Source: Defluviitaleaceae bacterium (GTDB lineage Bacteria > Bacillota > Clostridia > Lachnospirales > WQUN01). Taken from it: DNA of 64,000 nucleotides. Within the stretch, counting starts at the first letter, position 1, and every line of letters starts with the position of its first letter. Positions 9,332 through 18,584 of this stretch are shown in pieces. The notes under the pieces were generated by a model that searched no databases, had not been told where the DNA came from, and was given only the letters and a program-made list of their open reading frames with translations. The stretch is taken from NCBI GenBank assembly GCA_009779835.1, contig WRBD01000001.1, positions 100,788 through 164,787 on the forward strand, written 5' to 3'. Both the position numbers and the translations under genes were made by a program.

Positions 9332-10164
9332 GGGCCGTCAACCTCCCGTTTTATGCGGCTTCCATCTGCTAAAAGTTCGCGTAGTTTTTTTGAATTGCCG
9401 TTTTGTAACGCATCGCGGTATTTTTCAGCCGCATCTATGAAATAGTTAAATTCTGCAAGTAAAAATTCTTTGTTTTCCAAAAAAAGCTCCGTCCACATAT
9501 CGGGGTCAAGCCTTGCCACGCGTGAAAGATCGCGGTAACTTCCGGCGGAGTAACCTTTGTGTCGCGGCGCGGTTGGGCTTTTTACAAACGCGTTTGAAAT
9601 AATATGCGGCATTTGCGACGCGAAAGCTATAATTTCATCGTGTTCGGCGGCGGTTGTTACAGAAATTCGCCCGAAACCCACCGGTTTCAGCAAAGTGGTT
9701 ATATCGTCAAAAAGCTGAATATCATCGTGGACGGGCGGCACAATTACCATCGGCTCGCCGTCAAATAAATCCTCGCGGCTGAACTTGAAGCCCGACTGAT
9801 GCAAGCCCGCCATCGGATGCCCACCAACAAAGGTAAACCTGTGTGCTTTTGCAATCGGAAAAAGTTCGGCGCACACGCGCCCTTTTGTTCCGGCGCAATC
9901 TATTACGGTTATTCCCGCTAAAAGTTCCGCTTTCTCGCTGACCCAATTTATTACGCTTTGCGGGTAAATTGCAAGTAAAATACAATCGCAGTTTTGCAAT
10001 TCATCGTCGGTGAGTTCGCCGTCGATAGCTTCGGCAATTTTCGCAAATTCCACGATTGATTTATCTAAATCATTTCCCAACACGGAAATGCCGGGTGTTC
10101 TTTTATATGCCTTCGCCAAAGAGCCGCCTATTAGCCCAAGCCCTATAATTCCTACGCGTTTCAT
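9328..10164 (-). CDS. tyrA: Prephenate dehydrogenase
   Basis: Oxidatively decarboxylates prephenate to 4-hydroxyphenylpyruvate for tyrosine. The 278 residues start with the Rossmann motif GIIGLGLIGGSLAKAYK; GGHPMAGLHQSGF holds the conserved catalytic histidine region. No ACT domain follows, so feedback control by tyrosine through that domain is absent, unlike the Bacillus enzyme of about 370 residues. Four-base overlaps join it to aroF before and aroB after. Confidence 0.94.
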   Translation of the reverse strand: MKRVGIIGLGLIGGSLAKAYKRTPGISVLGNDLDKSIVEFAKIAEAIDGELTDDELQNCDCILLAIYPQSVINWVSEKAELLAGITVIDCAGTKGRVCAELFPIAKAHRFTFVGGHPMAGLHQSGFKFSREDLFDGEPMVIVPPVHDDIQLFDDITTLLKPVGFGRISVTTAAEHDEIIAFASQMPHIISNAFVKSPTAPRHKGYSAGSYRDLSRVARLDPDMWTELFLENKEFLLAEFNYFIDAAEKYRDALQNGNSKKLRELLADGSRIKREVDGP

Positions 10165-11183
10165 TCTTCCAACGCCTTATGCAGTTTTGTGATTTTCTTG
10201 GAAAGCTTTGCGAATTCCTCCGGCGTAAGCGATTGCGCACCGTCGCAAAGTGCGTTTTTCGGGTCGTTATGAACTTCGACTATAATGCCGTCCGCGCCTG
10301 CCGCAACAGCGGCAAGTGCCATCGACGGAACAATATCGGAACGCCCCGTTGCGTGTGACGGGTCAACAATAATAGGCAGATGCGTTAACTTTTTTAGAAT
10401 AGGAACGGCGGATAAATCCAGTGTGTTCCTTGCAAAATCCTGCTCGTATGTGCGGATTCCGCGTTCACAAAGAATGACGTTTTCGTTTCCGTTCGCCATT
10501 ATGTATTCCGCGCTCATAAGAAGTTCTTTAATTGTACCCGCAAGCCCACGCTTTAAAAGAATCGGGGCTTTTGTTGATTTCCCAAGTTCTTTAAGTAAAT
10601 CATAATTTTGTGTATTTCTAGCACCTATTTGAATTACGTCAATTTTTTTCTCGATAAACTCTTCCAAATTATGCAGATACATTAACTCGGTAACAATAGG
10701 AAGCCCTGTCGCTTCGCGGGCTTCAAGAAGTATATCAAGCCCTTCGCTTCCCATGCCTTGAAAATCATACGGCGATGTGCGCGGTTTAAACGCGCCGCCG
10801 CGCAGAAAATTTGCTCCTGCAACTTTTACATCTTTTGCAATGCCCGTAAGCTGTTCGTGGCTTTCCACGGAACACGGCCCCGCAATAAGCGCGAAATTTC
10901 CGCCGCCAATTTCCGGTCCTCCCGATTCTAATTTTACAATCGAATCTTCGGGGTGCATTTTTCTGTTACTTGCCTTGAATGTGTCTGTCATGTCCGAAAC
11001 GGATTCCACGATATCAAGGCTTCTTAACATATCCATGTCAATGCATTTTGTGTTTCCGATAAGCCCAAGCACATTTTGCTTTTCGCCGTGAAACTCACGC
11101 ACAATTAATTCTTTATCAGAAAGCCATTTAATTAAATGGTCTATTTTTTCTTGCGAAACATCTGACCGGATGACAACTATCAT
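10161..11183 (-). CDS. aroF: DAHP synthase, class I-beta with ferredoxin-like N-domain
   Basis: Condenses PEP and erythrose 4-phosphate, the committed aromatic step. The ATG at 11183 is preferred over the TTG six bases before it because AGGGAG lies eight bases upstream; this gives 340 residues. Residues 1 to about 70 form the small ferredoxin-like domain that in Thermotoga-type enzymes mediates inhibition by tyrosine. The barrel shows AGPCSVES, LRGGAFKPRTSPY, QIGARNTQNY, LLKRG, CERGIRTYE and DPSHATGR. It is the first gene of the operon, behind a recognisable promoter. Confidence 0.96.
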   Translation of the reverse strand: MIVVIRSDVSQEKIDHLIKWLSDKELIVREFHGEKQNVLGLIGNTKCIDMDMLRSLDIVESVSDMTDTFKASNRKMHPEDSIVKLESGGPEIGGGNFALIAGPCSVESHEQLTGIAKDVKVAGANFLRGGAFKPRTSPYDFQGMGSEGLDILLEAREATGLPIVTELMYLHNLEEFIEKKIDVIQIGARNTQNYDLLKELGKSTKAPILLKRGLAGTIKELLMSAEYIMANGNENVILCERGIRTYEQDFARNTLDLSAVPILKKLTHLPIIVDPSHATGRSDIVPSMALAAVAAGADGIIVEVHNDPKNALCDGAQSLTPEEFAKLSKKITKLHKALEE

Positions 11184-11214
11184 ACACAACGCTCCCTAAT
11201 TTTTTTTCTGTGTT

Positions 11215-11244
11215 TATTCTGTCATTCATGTGGGGATTTGTCAA
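11215..11244 (-). promoter_or_regulatory. Promoter of the aromatic operon
   Basis: On the minus strand TTGACA (11244-11239) and AGAATA (11220-11215) are 18 bases apart, about 30 bases before the aroF start. No attenuator or T-box was seen in the short leader. Confidence 0.6.
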
Positions 11245-11261
11245 TTATGCTGCCTTGAAGC

Positions 11262-11288
11262 AAAAACATCCGCCACGGACATGGGCGG
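11262..11288 (-). terminator. Terminator after the HD-GYP gene
   Basis: CCGCC/GGCGG stem with a T-run on the minus strand, just after the HD-GYP stop and ahead of the aro promoter. Confidence 0.6.
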
Positions 11289-11299
11289 CTCTTGACTAT

Positions 11300-12523
11300 C
11301 TACATAAACTCATACCCGCTTGGTAAATCTTTTGGTTCCATTAAATTTGTAATTTCAATGTGATGGTTCATTGTTGCCGCGAGGTTCACAAGCTCTGTGC
11401 TGCCCCAAATTCTGACTATCGGGCGCAGTCGTGAAGCTCCTTCGCTTCCGACAACAATTCCAATACGGTTATCGGAAAGTTCAACCACCGAGTTGGCAGG
11501 GTAAAGTTCCAGCTTCGAGAAAAACGCCTTTGCAACATTAAGCTCGAATGCGGCGTTGATATCTTGGCTTATGATTTCAAACGCTTTGGACGGCAGCATT
11601 GGTGTACGGTATGAGCGGTAGGATGTAACCGCGTCGTAAACGTCGGCTACGGAAATTATTTTTGCGAAAAGCGGAATGTCGGTGCCTTTGAGCCCCTTCG
11701 GATAACCTTTGCCGTTGACTTTTTCGTGGTGAAACAAAATTCCGTTCCAAAGTTCAACGTCGCCGATTGCGGCGGCTTTTAAATTAGTCGCGCCCAAAAC
11801 AGGATGGTTTTTTACCATATTAAATTCTTCATCGGTCAGCTTGCCCTTTTTGTTGATAATGTCAATAGGAATCAATTGTTTTCCGATATCGTGTAACATT
11901 GCGCAACGTCCTAGACGGAAAAGTGATTGCTGGTCAAGCCCAAGCTCGCGCCCTGTCGCTATCGAAAGTAACGATACACTAAGCGAATGGTGATATGTGT
12001 ATTCGTCATAATTTTTCAAATCGTTAATGTGAATAAGACCAGTGGAATCGCCTGTGATTACGTCCAAGAGGTCGCCAACAACGCCCTCAATGTTTTCCAC
12101 GCAGCGATACGCCGTTGTTTTATTAATTCCGCCGTCTGCTCCCGGTTCGGTAAAGCAAGTGAATAATTGCTTTACGTTGTCTATCGCTTCTTCTTTTAAT
12201 TTATTGTCTACCACGGTTTTAACCGGAACGTATTTTTCCGGCGGTGGTTTTGGCGATTCTTTTTTAATGATAATTTCCGGCGGTTGTTTTATTTTGGGCA
12301 TAACAACAGGCGGTGCTTCCGGCTCGTCATCGGGCGGTGTCTCAGAAAAAATTACAATTGTTGGTACATTGCGAATTGTCAGCATCTTTATTGTTTTTTC
12401 ATCTAAAATAGTTCCCGGACGAATTGCAAGCATAGTTGTTCCGCTGTTAGTTGTTATGTAAACAGGTTCAGAAGCTTTCATTCCGGGTTGTGCTTTATTC
12501 ATTTTTATTGTTTTAGTGTACAA
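11300..12523 (-). CDS. HD-GYP domain phosphodiesterase-like protein
   Basis: A 407-residue cytoplasmic protein. The N-terminal half (1 to about 110) is a beta-rich, proline-rich region without a known sensor domain. The C-terminal half is an HD-GYP domain: HHSLSVSLLSIATGRELGL, MLHDIGKQLIP (the HD pair), KNHPVLG, LFHHEKVNGKGYPKGL and ISVADVYDAVTSYRSYR. The GYP tripeptide is intact, so cyclic-di-GMP hydrolysis is likely. The TTG start is favoured by GAGGG nine bases upstream; an ATG seven codons later is the alternative. It is monocistronic, followed by a terminator. Confidence 0.88.
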   Translation of the reverse strand: MYTKTIKMNKAQPGMKASEPVYITTNSGTTMLAIRPGTILDEKTIKMLTIRNVPTIVIFSETPPDDEPEAPPVVMPKIKQPPEIIIKKESPKPPPEKYVPVKTVVDNKLKEEAIDNVKQLFTCFTEPGADGGINKTTAYRCVENIEGVVGDLLDVITGDSTGLIHINDLKNYDEYTYHHSLSVSLLSIATGRELGLDQQSLFRLGRCAMLHDIGKQLIPIDIINKKGKLTDEEFNMVKNHPVLGATNLKAAAIGDVELWNGILFHHEKVNGKGYPKGLKGTDIPLFAKIISVADVYDAVTSYRSYRTPMLPSKAFEIISQDINAAFELNVAKAFFSKLELYPANSVVELSDNRIGIVVGSEGASRLRPIVRIWGSTELVNLAATMNHHIEITNLMEPKDLPSGYEFM

Positions 12524-12626
12524 CTTTTATTACCCTCTCATTATGTAATTTTTTAAGATATTGTAATATGTGTGCTTCTTTTTTGCAACGCTTTGTGGTA
12601 GCATTTTAGAAAAGGGAGAGATGGCA

Positions 12627-14030
12627 ATGTTTATGAATGAAAATTTTTTATTGAAAAACGAAACTGCAATTGAATTGTACGAATGCATTCGCGATTTGCC
12701 GATTATTGATTATCATTGTCATTTAGACCCTGCGGCGATTGCAAAGAACGCGCGTTTTCAGAATATAACAGAGCTGTGGCTTGGCGGCGACCATTATAAA
12801 TGGCGGCTTATGCGAATTAACGGCGTTCCGGAGTCGCATATAACAGGCGGTGCGCCCGACCACGAAAAATTCACCGCATTTTGCGCGACAATTGAAAACG
12901 CGATTGGAAACCCTGTTTATCATTGGGCGCATTTGGAATTGAAAAAATATTTCGGTTTCGATGGTGTAATTACTTCCGAAAATGCGGCGGAAATTTACGC
13001 GTTATGTAACCATCAAATTGAAGCGGACGATTTTAATGTGCATAATCTGTTAAAAAAATCTCGCGTGGAGTGGCTTGCAACAACGGACGACCCCGCCGAT
13101 TCATTGGAATATCATTTGCAAATTAAAAACGCGAACACGCCCGGTGTTCCGAAGGTTTTGCCAACCTTTCGCCCGGGCTACGTTTTTGAAATAGATAAGC
13201 CGGACTACGTTGTGTATATAAGTCGGCTTGGTAAAGCCGCCGGAATTGATATTACGGACTGGGACAGTTTACTCGCCGCGCTTTCGCAACGCATGGATTT
13301 TTTTGCAGAAGCGGGATGTGTAATTTCCGACCATAGCTTAGAGCCGCCGGTTTATGACCCTGACGCAAGGGTTATAGACGCGGAGTATGCTATGGGAAAG
13401 TGGGGATACGGCGACAGCCTTTCCGCAAAGGAAATAAACGCGTTCAAAACACAGCTATTATTGTGGCTTGGTCGCGAATATCACAAGCGTGGCTGGGTAA
13501 TGCAGTTGCATATGGCTGCTCAACGCGAAAACGTTTGGGGTGGGGATGCGAAAGTGAACGCGGGCTTCGATTGCATGAGCGATGTAAATTATTCTCTTGC
13601 GCTTGCGCATTTTTTGAGAGACTTGGAACTCGACAGCTTTCCGCGCACCATTTTGTACGGACTTAACCCTACCTCTGACGATATGCTCGCCGTAATGGCA
13701 GGTACTTTCGCAGGCGGGGGAATTCGCGGGCGTGTTCAGTGGGGCTGCCCGTGGTGGTTCAACGACAATAAAACAGGAATACAAAAACATCTTACAACGC
13801 TGGCAAATCACGGTTTAATCTCAACATTCATAGGAATGCTTACCGATTCCCGCAGTTTCATGTCCTACCCGCGCCACGAATATTTTCGCCGTATTCTTGC
13901 AAATCAACTAGGCGAATGGGTAGAAAACGGCGAATTCCCGGGCGACATAAACCGCTTACACAAAATCGCAGCAGACATTTCCTATTTAAACGTAAAAGAA
14001 TATTTCTTCCCCGAAAGAAATATGTGTTGA
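12627..14030 (+). CDS. uxaC: Glucuronate isomerase
   Basis: Interconverts D-glucuronate and D-fructuronate (and galacturonate and tagaturonate). The ATG at 12627 lies eight bases after GGGAG and yields 467 residues, against 470 in E. coli. Signatures include LPIIDYHCHLDP (metal-binding HCH), ELWLGGDHYKWRLMR, WLATTDDPAD, MQLHMAAQRE and GGGIRGRVQWGCPWWFND. Other hexuronate genes (uxuA, uxuB, kdgK, kdgA) are not beside it, but the window also encodes a beta-glucuronidase 8 kb away that would provide its substrate. Confidence 0.96.
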   Translation: MFMNENFLLKNETAIELYECIRDLPIIDYHCHLDPAAIAKNARFQNITELWLGGDHYKWRLMRINGVPESHITGGAPDHEKFTAFCATIENAIGNPVYHWAHLELKKYFGFDGVITSENAAEIYALCNHQIEADDFNVHNLLKKSRVEWLATTDDPADSLEYHLQIKNANTPGVPKVLPTFRPGYVFEIDKPDYVVYISRLGKAAGIDITDWDSLLAALSQRMDFFAEAGCVISDHSLEPPVYDPDARVIDAEYAMGKWGYGDSLSAKEINAFKTQLLLWLGREYHKRGWVMQLHMAAQRENVWGGDAKVNAGFDCMSDVNYSLALAHFLRDLELDSFPRTILYGLNPTSDDMLAVMAGTFAGGGIRGRVQWGCPWWFNDNKTGIQKHLTTLANHGLISTFIGMLTDSRSFMSYPRHEYFRRILANQLGEWVENGEFPGDINRLHKIAADISYLNVKEYFFPERNMC

Positions 14031-14400
14031 CAAATTACACGATGCGGGATATTATGGGCTTGCAACAATCAAACAGACGTTTTATGCCATGAACGGGTTT
14101 TGCCATCTTCGGAAGGGGCTACGCGCCTTGAAACGAACCGCACCGATTCCGCTCTAACCTTTGTACTATGTTGCAACCTGCATTACCCGCCGCACCAGAT
14201 ATAAGGGGGTAGCGCACCGGGCTCCGGTACCGGCCCGGCTTCGCTGCTCACGCTAGCACCTCATATATGTTGCGGCATACGCCGAGGGCACGTGACCTCG
14301 GTATTACTTAAAAAACTAAAAACCGAAAATAAACGAAGTGGTGAATGCAATGACAAACATCGTCAACGCATCCGCCGTGCTTCGTGTATCTCCTAACCAA
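14031..14400. other. Intergenic region without a gene
   Basis: No convincing ORF. It holds a GC-rich block (about 14200-14300) with short palindromes such as CCGGTACCGG, a GCTAGCACCTCATATATGT word that recurs in altered form near 16768, and one copy of a dispersed repeat at 14358. It may be decayed mobile DNA or a structured RNA. Confidence 0.4.
14358..14395 (+). repeat. Direct repeat, copy 1, flanking pspA-TPM
   Basis: Begins CATCGTCAACGCAT and matches roughly 30 of 38 positions of the copy at 16355 in the same orientation. The two copies bracket the pspA/TPM gene pair. Confidence 0.5.
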
Positions 14401-14438
14401 AAACTGCCTGCTCGAAATTATATAGCAGGCAGTTTTTT
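14401..14438. terminator. Bidirectional terminator between uxaC and pspA
   Basis: AAACTGCCTGCT and AGCAGGCAGTTT form a perfect 12-bp stem with A-run and T-run on either side, serving convergent genes. Confidence 0.88.
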
Positions 14439-14455
14439 TCAATTAAGGGCTTAAA

Positions 14456-15208
14456 TTAATTCTCATTTCCCACTTCCGCGTCGATTTCCGCATACAGCGC
14501 AGCGATGTCGTCGTCAACGGAAGTTGCGGGCGCAAGACCCATTTCTATTTTAAGTGCGGTTAGCTCGTCGTCCAACGCAGCACCGCCGCCGTTGCGGTAT
14601 AAATCCGCCAGCGACAAGGCTTCGTCTTTTGGAACTTCGTTGAGCGTTGAGAGCGAACGCGCGCGGTCGAGACGTTCCTGTGCCTGCTGCTCGAAGCGGC
14701 TGAATGCCTGCATCGCGCCTTCTGCTTTAGAACCGGCGGCTCCCATTTGATTTACGCGTTCGGTGGCGCGGGCAACGGCGATGTTTGATTTAATTGTCGC
14801 TTTGCGGCTACGAAGCTCGTTGATGTCTTTAACGAGCTTGTCGTGCATTTGCCGCATCTGAATTGCGTTTTGTTGCGCTACTTCCGCTAATTTTTGAAGT
14901 TCTACGCCTTGCGATTCCAATTCGTTCTTTTTGTTCAGAAAAACACGGGCGTGTTCTTCGTTGCCCGAACTTAAGGCTTTTCGCGCCAAATCCATGTACT
15001 TGTTTACTTCCGTAAGGTTTGCGTCGGCTTCGCGGCGTGTGCGGGTTTCTTCGGCCATAACGCCCGCGGTTTCTTTTTTCACTGCAGCCAAATCGTTTGC
15101 CAAATTTCGCAGCGTTTGGTCAATCATTTTTTCAGGGTCTTCCGCTTTGTCCAGCAAAGCGTTGATGTTTGCCGACATTATGTTTTTGAACCTGCTTAAA
15201 ACTCCCAT
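14456..15208 (-). CDS. PspA/IM30 family membrane-stress protein
   Basis: A 250-residue coiled-coil protein of the PspA/Vipp1 (ESCRT-III-like) family, which coats and repairs the inner face of the membrane. It starts MGVLSRFKNIMSANINALLDKAEDPEKMIDQ, the amphipathic helix and hairpin of the family, followed by about 150 residues of heptad-rich helix, and ends with an acidic tail. It follows the TPM-like gene by 19 bases, a usual Firmicutes pairing in which a TPM or membrane protein accompanies PspA. Confidence 0.92.
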   Translation of the reverse strand: MGVLSRFKNIMSANINALLDKAEDPEKMIDQTLRNLANDLAAVKKETAGVMAEETRTRREADANLTEVNKYMDLARKALSSGNEEHARVFLNKKNELESQGVELQKLAEVAQQNAIQMRQMHDKLVKDINELRSRKATIKSNIAVARATERVNQMGAAGSKAEGAMQAFSRFEQQAQERLDRARSLSTLNEVPKDEALSLADLYRNGGGAALDDELTALKIEMGLAPATSVDDDIAALYAEIDAEVGNEN

Positions 15209-15227
15209 GTGAATCGCTCCTTATTTT

Positions 15228-16280
15228 CTATTTTTTATTATCGTCGTACTGCTGTGCCAATCTTGATGCCGCGTCATCGCTACCGAAAGCTTCCAGTGGT
15301 TGGTTAAGAATCCGTTCGGTTTCTTCGGCTTCAAGGCGTTTTTGTTCCGCACGTTTTTTCCACCACATAAATGCGATGAAAATTGCCAACACAATTCCGA
15401 AAACGATGAATACAGGAATCCACGGCGATGTTGTTACTTTCATTATGCGCTCTGCCGCTTGGCTGAACGCACGCGAAAACATTTGATCCTCGTCCAGATT
15501 GCCGTAATAATGCAATTGTATATAATCCATTAAAATTCCTTGCGCTTCGTCGTCCATCACGGCTCTTGCCTGGTTGCCAACCGTTACCCACATATTGTAA
15601 TCATTGTTATCATTTTCGAAAAACAACAACAGTAAATGTGCTTGGTTTTCGCCAATAATTTCTGTGTAACGTTGCTCCGCGTATCCGCGTAATTCATTTA
15701 GTGAAGGACTTGTGTTTCCGAAAATATTTCCCGTGATATACAACAAAGGCCGCACACCCGTCTGCGCGTGAAAATCATTCAGACCGCGGCGCAATGTTGA
15801 TTCGCTTCCAATCCACCCCAAATTGTCTACCAATAACGGCGCGGAAGAATCCGCCGCGTTGCGGGGTAATGCTTCGCGTTCTATGGTGGAAGGTGTAACA
15901 GATAACGATTCCATTCTGCCCGTTTCGCCCAAACCATTTAACATTCCGATTACAATAAATATCAGGACAATCACCAAAAGAGCCGTAAAACAACCACCTG
16001 AACCCCCTCGACCGCCGTGTCCAAAACCGCGCCGCATATTTCTGCGCCCGCCGCCGCTCATACCCATACCCATCAGCGTTCCCATACCGAAACCCGTACC
16101 GAAACTGCCATGATTTCTACTTCCGGTTGGTCTGCTTCCGCCGCCGAAAGAACCGCCCGACCTACCGCCTCTGCCGGAAGAGCCTCCCGACCGCCCGCTT
16201 CCGCCAAAACCGCTGCTAGACCGTCCGCCGCCGCCGAAAGAACCACCTCCGCCTCTTCCGCCTCTTCCACCTCTGCCCAC
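15228..16280 (-). CDS. TPM-domain-like membrane protein with Gly/Arg/Ser-rich N-terminus
   Basis: 350 residues starting at GTG, six bases after AAGGAGG. Residues 1 to about 95 are low complexity, rich in Gly, Ser and Arg (RGGRGGGGSFGGG type). One membrane segment follows (about 98-115, ALLVIVLIFIVIGML), then a roughly 150-residue external domain with LRRGLNDFHAQTGVRPLLYI and HLLLLFFEND, resembling the TPM fold, a second membrane segment (about 290-310) and a charged cytoplasmic tail. TPM proteins assist membrane-protein quality control. Placed directly before pspA, so the pair probably acts on envelope stress. The exact role is not known. Confidence 0.75.
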   Translation of the reverse strand: MGRGGRGGRGGGGSFGGGGRSSSGFGGSGRSGGSSGRGGRSGGSFGGGSRPTGSRNHGSFGTGFGMGTLMGMGMSGGGRRNMRRGFGHGGRGGSGGCFTALLVIVLIFIVIGMLNGLGETGRMESLSVTPSTIEREALPRNAADSSAPLLVDNLGWIGSESTLRRGLNDFHAQTGVRPLLYITGNIFGNTSPSLNELRGYAEQRYTEIIGENQAHLLLLFFENDNNDYNMWVTVGNQARAVMDDEAQGILMDYIQLHYYGNLDEDQMFSRAFSQAAERIMKVTTSPWIPVFIVFGIVLAIFIAFMWWKKRAEQKRLEAEETERILNQPLEAFGSDDAASRLAQQYDDNKK

Positions 16281-17081
16281 TTTCCGCCTCCTTTTTGCAT
16301 ACTATTGTATATCATAAATTATTATTGGAAAAATAGCCATAACTATTCAAAAACCATCGTCAACGCATACGCCGCGTTTAGTGTACATACTTATTTTTCA
16401 AGAAAGAAGACTTCCGTGGATAATTTTTATATGTATGTTGAAAAAATGAAAATGACTGTGTTATGGTGAGTGTAAAGTTTCAGCAGTAGAGTTTCTATTA
16501 GTAATGAAGCATTCATGCACCACGGAATCGTGGAAGTGCGCCAACACCTCCACGAAGCTCAAGGGGACAACACACATCGCCTTGAGCACAGGATACCATT
16601 TAGATGCATTTGTAAATGGTTTAGATTTGACAGAAATATTCATGCATATAGGCTACCATATTTTGAAGCCTGCAAAAATTCCCGCTATTCGACATGCCCT
16701 GTATGCCTCAGCACTTTAATTCGCCGTAGGCGGCTTTGTCCTTAACATTATTACACAAAATATGCCGCTAACGTCTCATATATGTGCGTTCACGACATAA
16801 TTGAAGTGATAACAGGTGTTTATTGCACAAGTATACATATTTTGCATTTAAAAGGTTGCAAACTGGTGTTTTCTATTGTATTCTACTTCCAGATTCAGTC
16901 AGCATAATAAAAGTTTCTGAGAAGGGGGGATTTTATGAGGGTTACGACAAACGCATGAGTTAATATATTATGAACAAAGTTATATTCTTGAACGGTCGGG
17001 TCACGACTATCGTCTTACGCTCACGGTGACCGTATTCCGCAACGGAACCAGTTTCTTATAAAATCAAAAGGAGTGAAAAGC
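16281..17081. other. Intergenic region with hairpins, no gene
   Basis: About 800 bases with no supported ORF. Visible are several stems: CCACG/CGTGG near 16520, GCTCAAGG/CCTTGAGC at 16556-16586, ACCATTTA/AAATGGT at 16596-16619, and GGTCAC/GTGACC near 17000-17030. GCTAACGTCTCATATATGT near 16767 echoes the word near 14252. Part may be the leader of the protease gene or an unrecognised structured RNA. Confidence 0.35.
16355..16392 (+). repeat. Direct repeat, copy 2, flanking pspA-TPM
   Basis: Second copy of the CATCGTCAACGCAT repeat in the same orientation as that at 14358; about 2.0 kb apart. Confidence 0.5.
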
Positions 17082-18503
17082 ATGAAAAAAACAAAAAAAA
17101 TGTTTTCAATGTTTTCAATGTTCTTAGCCTTTTTAATGGCATTTGGTCTTACCGCTACATCTTTTGCACAAACAAACGTAGAAACAACAATAGACCATTA
17201 CCCGTTGTATGCCGAAGAAACCCCATATGTCTTGGGTAATGACGATCTGCTGCCCGATTTGCAAAGAAACACGGATAGGTATTTCTTATCAAATGCTTGC
17301 GTATCAGAATTACCACTGGAGAGCGTTTTTGAACTTTTCAGGGTTCAAGTTGCTATTGATTTGGATATGGACTTAGATACGTTTCTATCCGGTGATATCG
17401 GAGAGTGGTCTGACAACTATCTCGGTCACTGGCGGCGCGAGAATGGGATTGAGGAGGTTTCTTACGACGGGGAAATGTATGTCCGGTTCAATTCTGAGAC
17501 AGGTGGCGTAGATGTCCATTCGATGAGAACACATGAATATCTGTGTACCGTCTACAGGTCGCCGGAGGAATCAGATTTAATGAGAAAAATTGCTTTGTTA
17601 AGGGCTCCGTACTCGTTTCATTTAGGAGACGCAAGGAGAGACATAGATGAATACGAATTGATTCAATTAATGGATGAAGCCTTGGGCATCCAATCCATTG
17701 ACGAATTGATGGAAAGCCTCCCCTTGGAGCGACTGGAAGAGGCGATGTTTCGCAAGAATTTATCTATTTCGGATATCACTTATAACTGGGTAGATTTTGA
17801 AGCTTCCGACATTCATGAAATGAATACACAAAATATTACCCCCCTTTCCACTCAGCACACCCAAGTCACTAACACTACCGCCTCCCAGTTCAGGCCGGTT
17901 TCGCATTTGGAAATAGTTTTCCCAAACAGAAACCCAGGGGTTGGCACAGGCTTTGTGTTTGGTGCGCACAATGTTGTAATGACGGCGGGACATAATATAT
18001 TTAATAATGGTCATGGGGGTTGGGTTAGCCATATTATCGTATCACCCGGCAGGAGCGGGACTTCTACTCCTTATGGCAGAAACAGAATAGATCATGAGGA
18101 GTGGCCTTCACCTTGGATTATACCGTGGCGATGGTATAATAACGCGGATACTAATCATGACTGGGGAATAATTCATGCAGGCCATATTAACATTGGAGGA
18201 AGTCGATTTTGGCTTACTGTCGGCACGGATGCTGAACTGCGAAACTTAGAAACAACAGTAATCGGCTTTCCGGGAGGTCTGGATAACCATATGTTCAGAA
18301 GTACAGGCAGGTCGTCCCTTCCGACAGCTACTCGCTTTAATATTACAAACTATACAGTAACCGGGTATAGCGGTTCGCCTGTTCTCAACCCGGGCGGAGG
18401 GGTTGTGGGTATAGTAAGGGAGCAACTCAACGCTATTAATCATGGTCAGGCAGTAAGGATTACCCCGGAACTTGCCGGTTGGAATTATAATATGATTTTT
18501 TAA
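17082..18503 (+). CDS. Secreted V8-like (S1B) serine protease
   Basis: A 473-residue exported protein. The ATG at 17082 follows AAAAGGAG by eight bases. An N-terminal signal peptide (KKTKKMFSMFSMFLAFLMAFG, cut after about SFA) leads to a 230-residue propeptide-like region of acidic character, then a trypsin-fold domain of glutamyl endopeptidase type. The triad is visible: His in MTAGHN (about 301), Asp in HDWGII (about 357) and Ser in GYSGSPV (about 429). Flanking GTGFVFGAHNVV is typical of the family. It probably degrades external protein or processes surface proteins. A stalk-domain protein gene follows in the same direction. Confidence 0.9.
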   Translation: MKKTKKMFSMFSMFLAFLMAFGLTATSFAQTNVETTIDHYPLYAEETPYVLGNDDLLPDLQRNTDRYFLSNACVSELPLESVFELFRVQVAIDLDMDLDTFLSGDIGEWSDNYLGHWRRENGIEEVSYDGEMYVRFNSETGGVDVHSMRTHEYLCTVYRSPEESDLMRKIALLRAPYSFHLGDARRDIDEYELIQLMDEALGIQSIDELMESLPLERLEEAMFRKNLSISDITYNWVDFEASDIHEMNTQNITPLSTQHTQVTNTTASQFRPVSHLEIVFPNRNPGVGTGFVFGAHNVVMTAGHNIFNNGHGGWVSHIIVSPGRSGTSTPYGRNRIDHEEWPSPWIIPWRWYNNADTNHDWGIIHAGHINIGGSRFWLTVGTDAELRNLETTVIGFPGGLDNHMFRSTGRSSLPTATRFNITNYTVTGYSGSPVLNPGGGVVGIVREQLNAINHGQAVRITPELAGWNYNMIF

Positions 18504-18527
18504 TAGTCAAAACCAGGAAATGATTTT

Positions 18528-18557
18528 GCACCCCGCTTTGTGTGCAAAGCGGGGTGC
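18528..18557. terminator. Strong hairpin after the protease gene
   Basis: GCACCCCGCTTTG and CAAAGCGGGGTGC form a 13-bp perfect stem with a four-base loop. No T-run follows, so it may stabilise the 3' end or attenuate transcription into the next gene rather than terminate fully. Confidence 0.55.
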
Positions 18558-18584
18558 AATCCCATATATTTTGAGAGGTGTGTC

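Noticed and set aside
11190..11214. T-box or amino acid attenuator before the aromatic operon
   Set aside because: The leader from the predicted promoter is only about 30 bases and holds no stem.
16504..16745. Two overlapping small plus frames (71 and 76 codons) before the protease gene
   Set aside because: No ribosome site, no family, and the bases are better explained by the run of stems.
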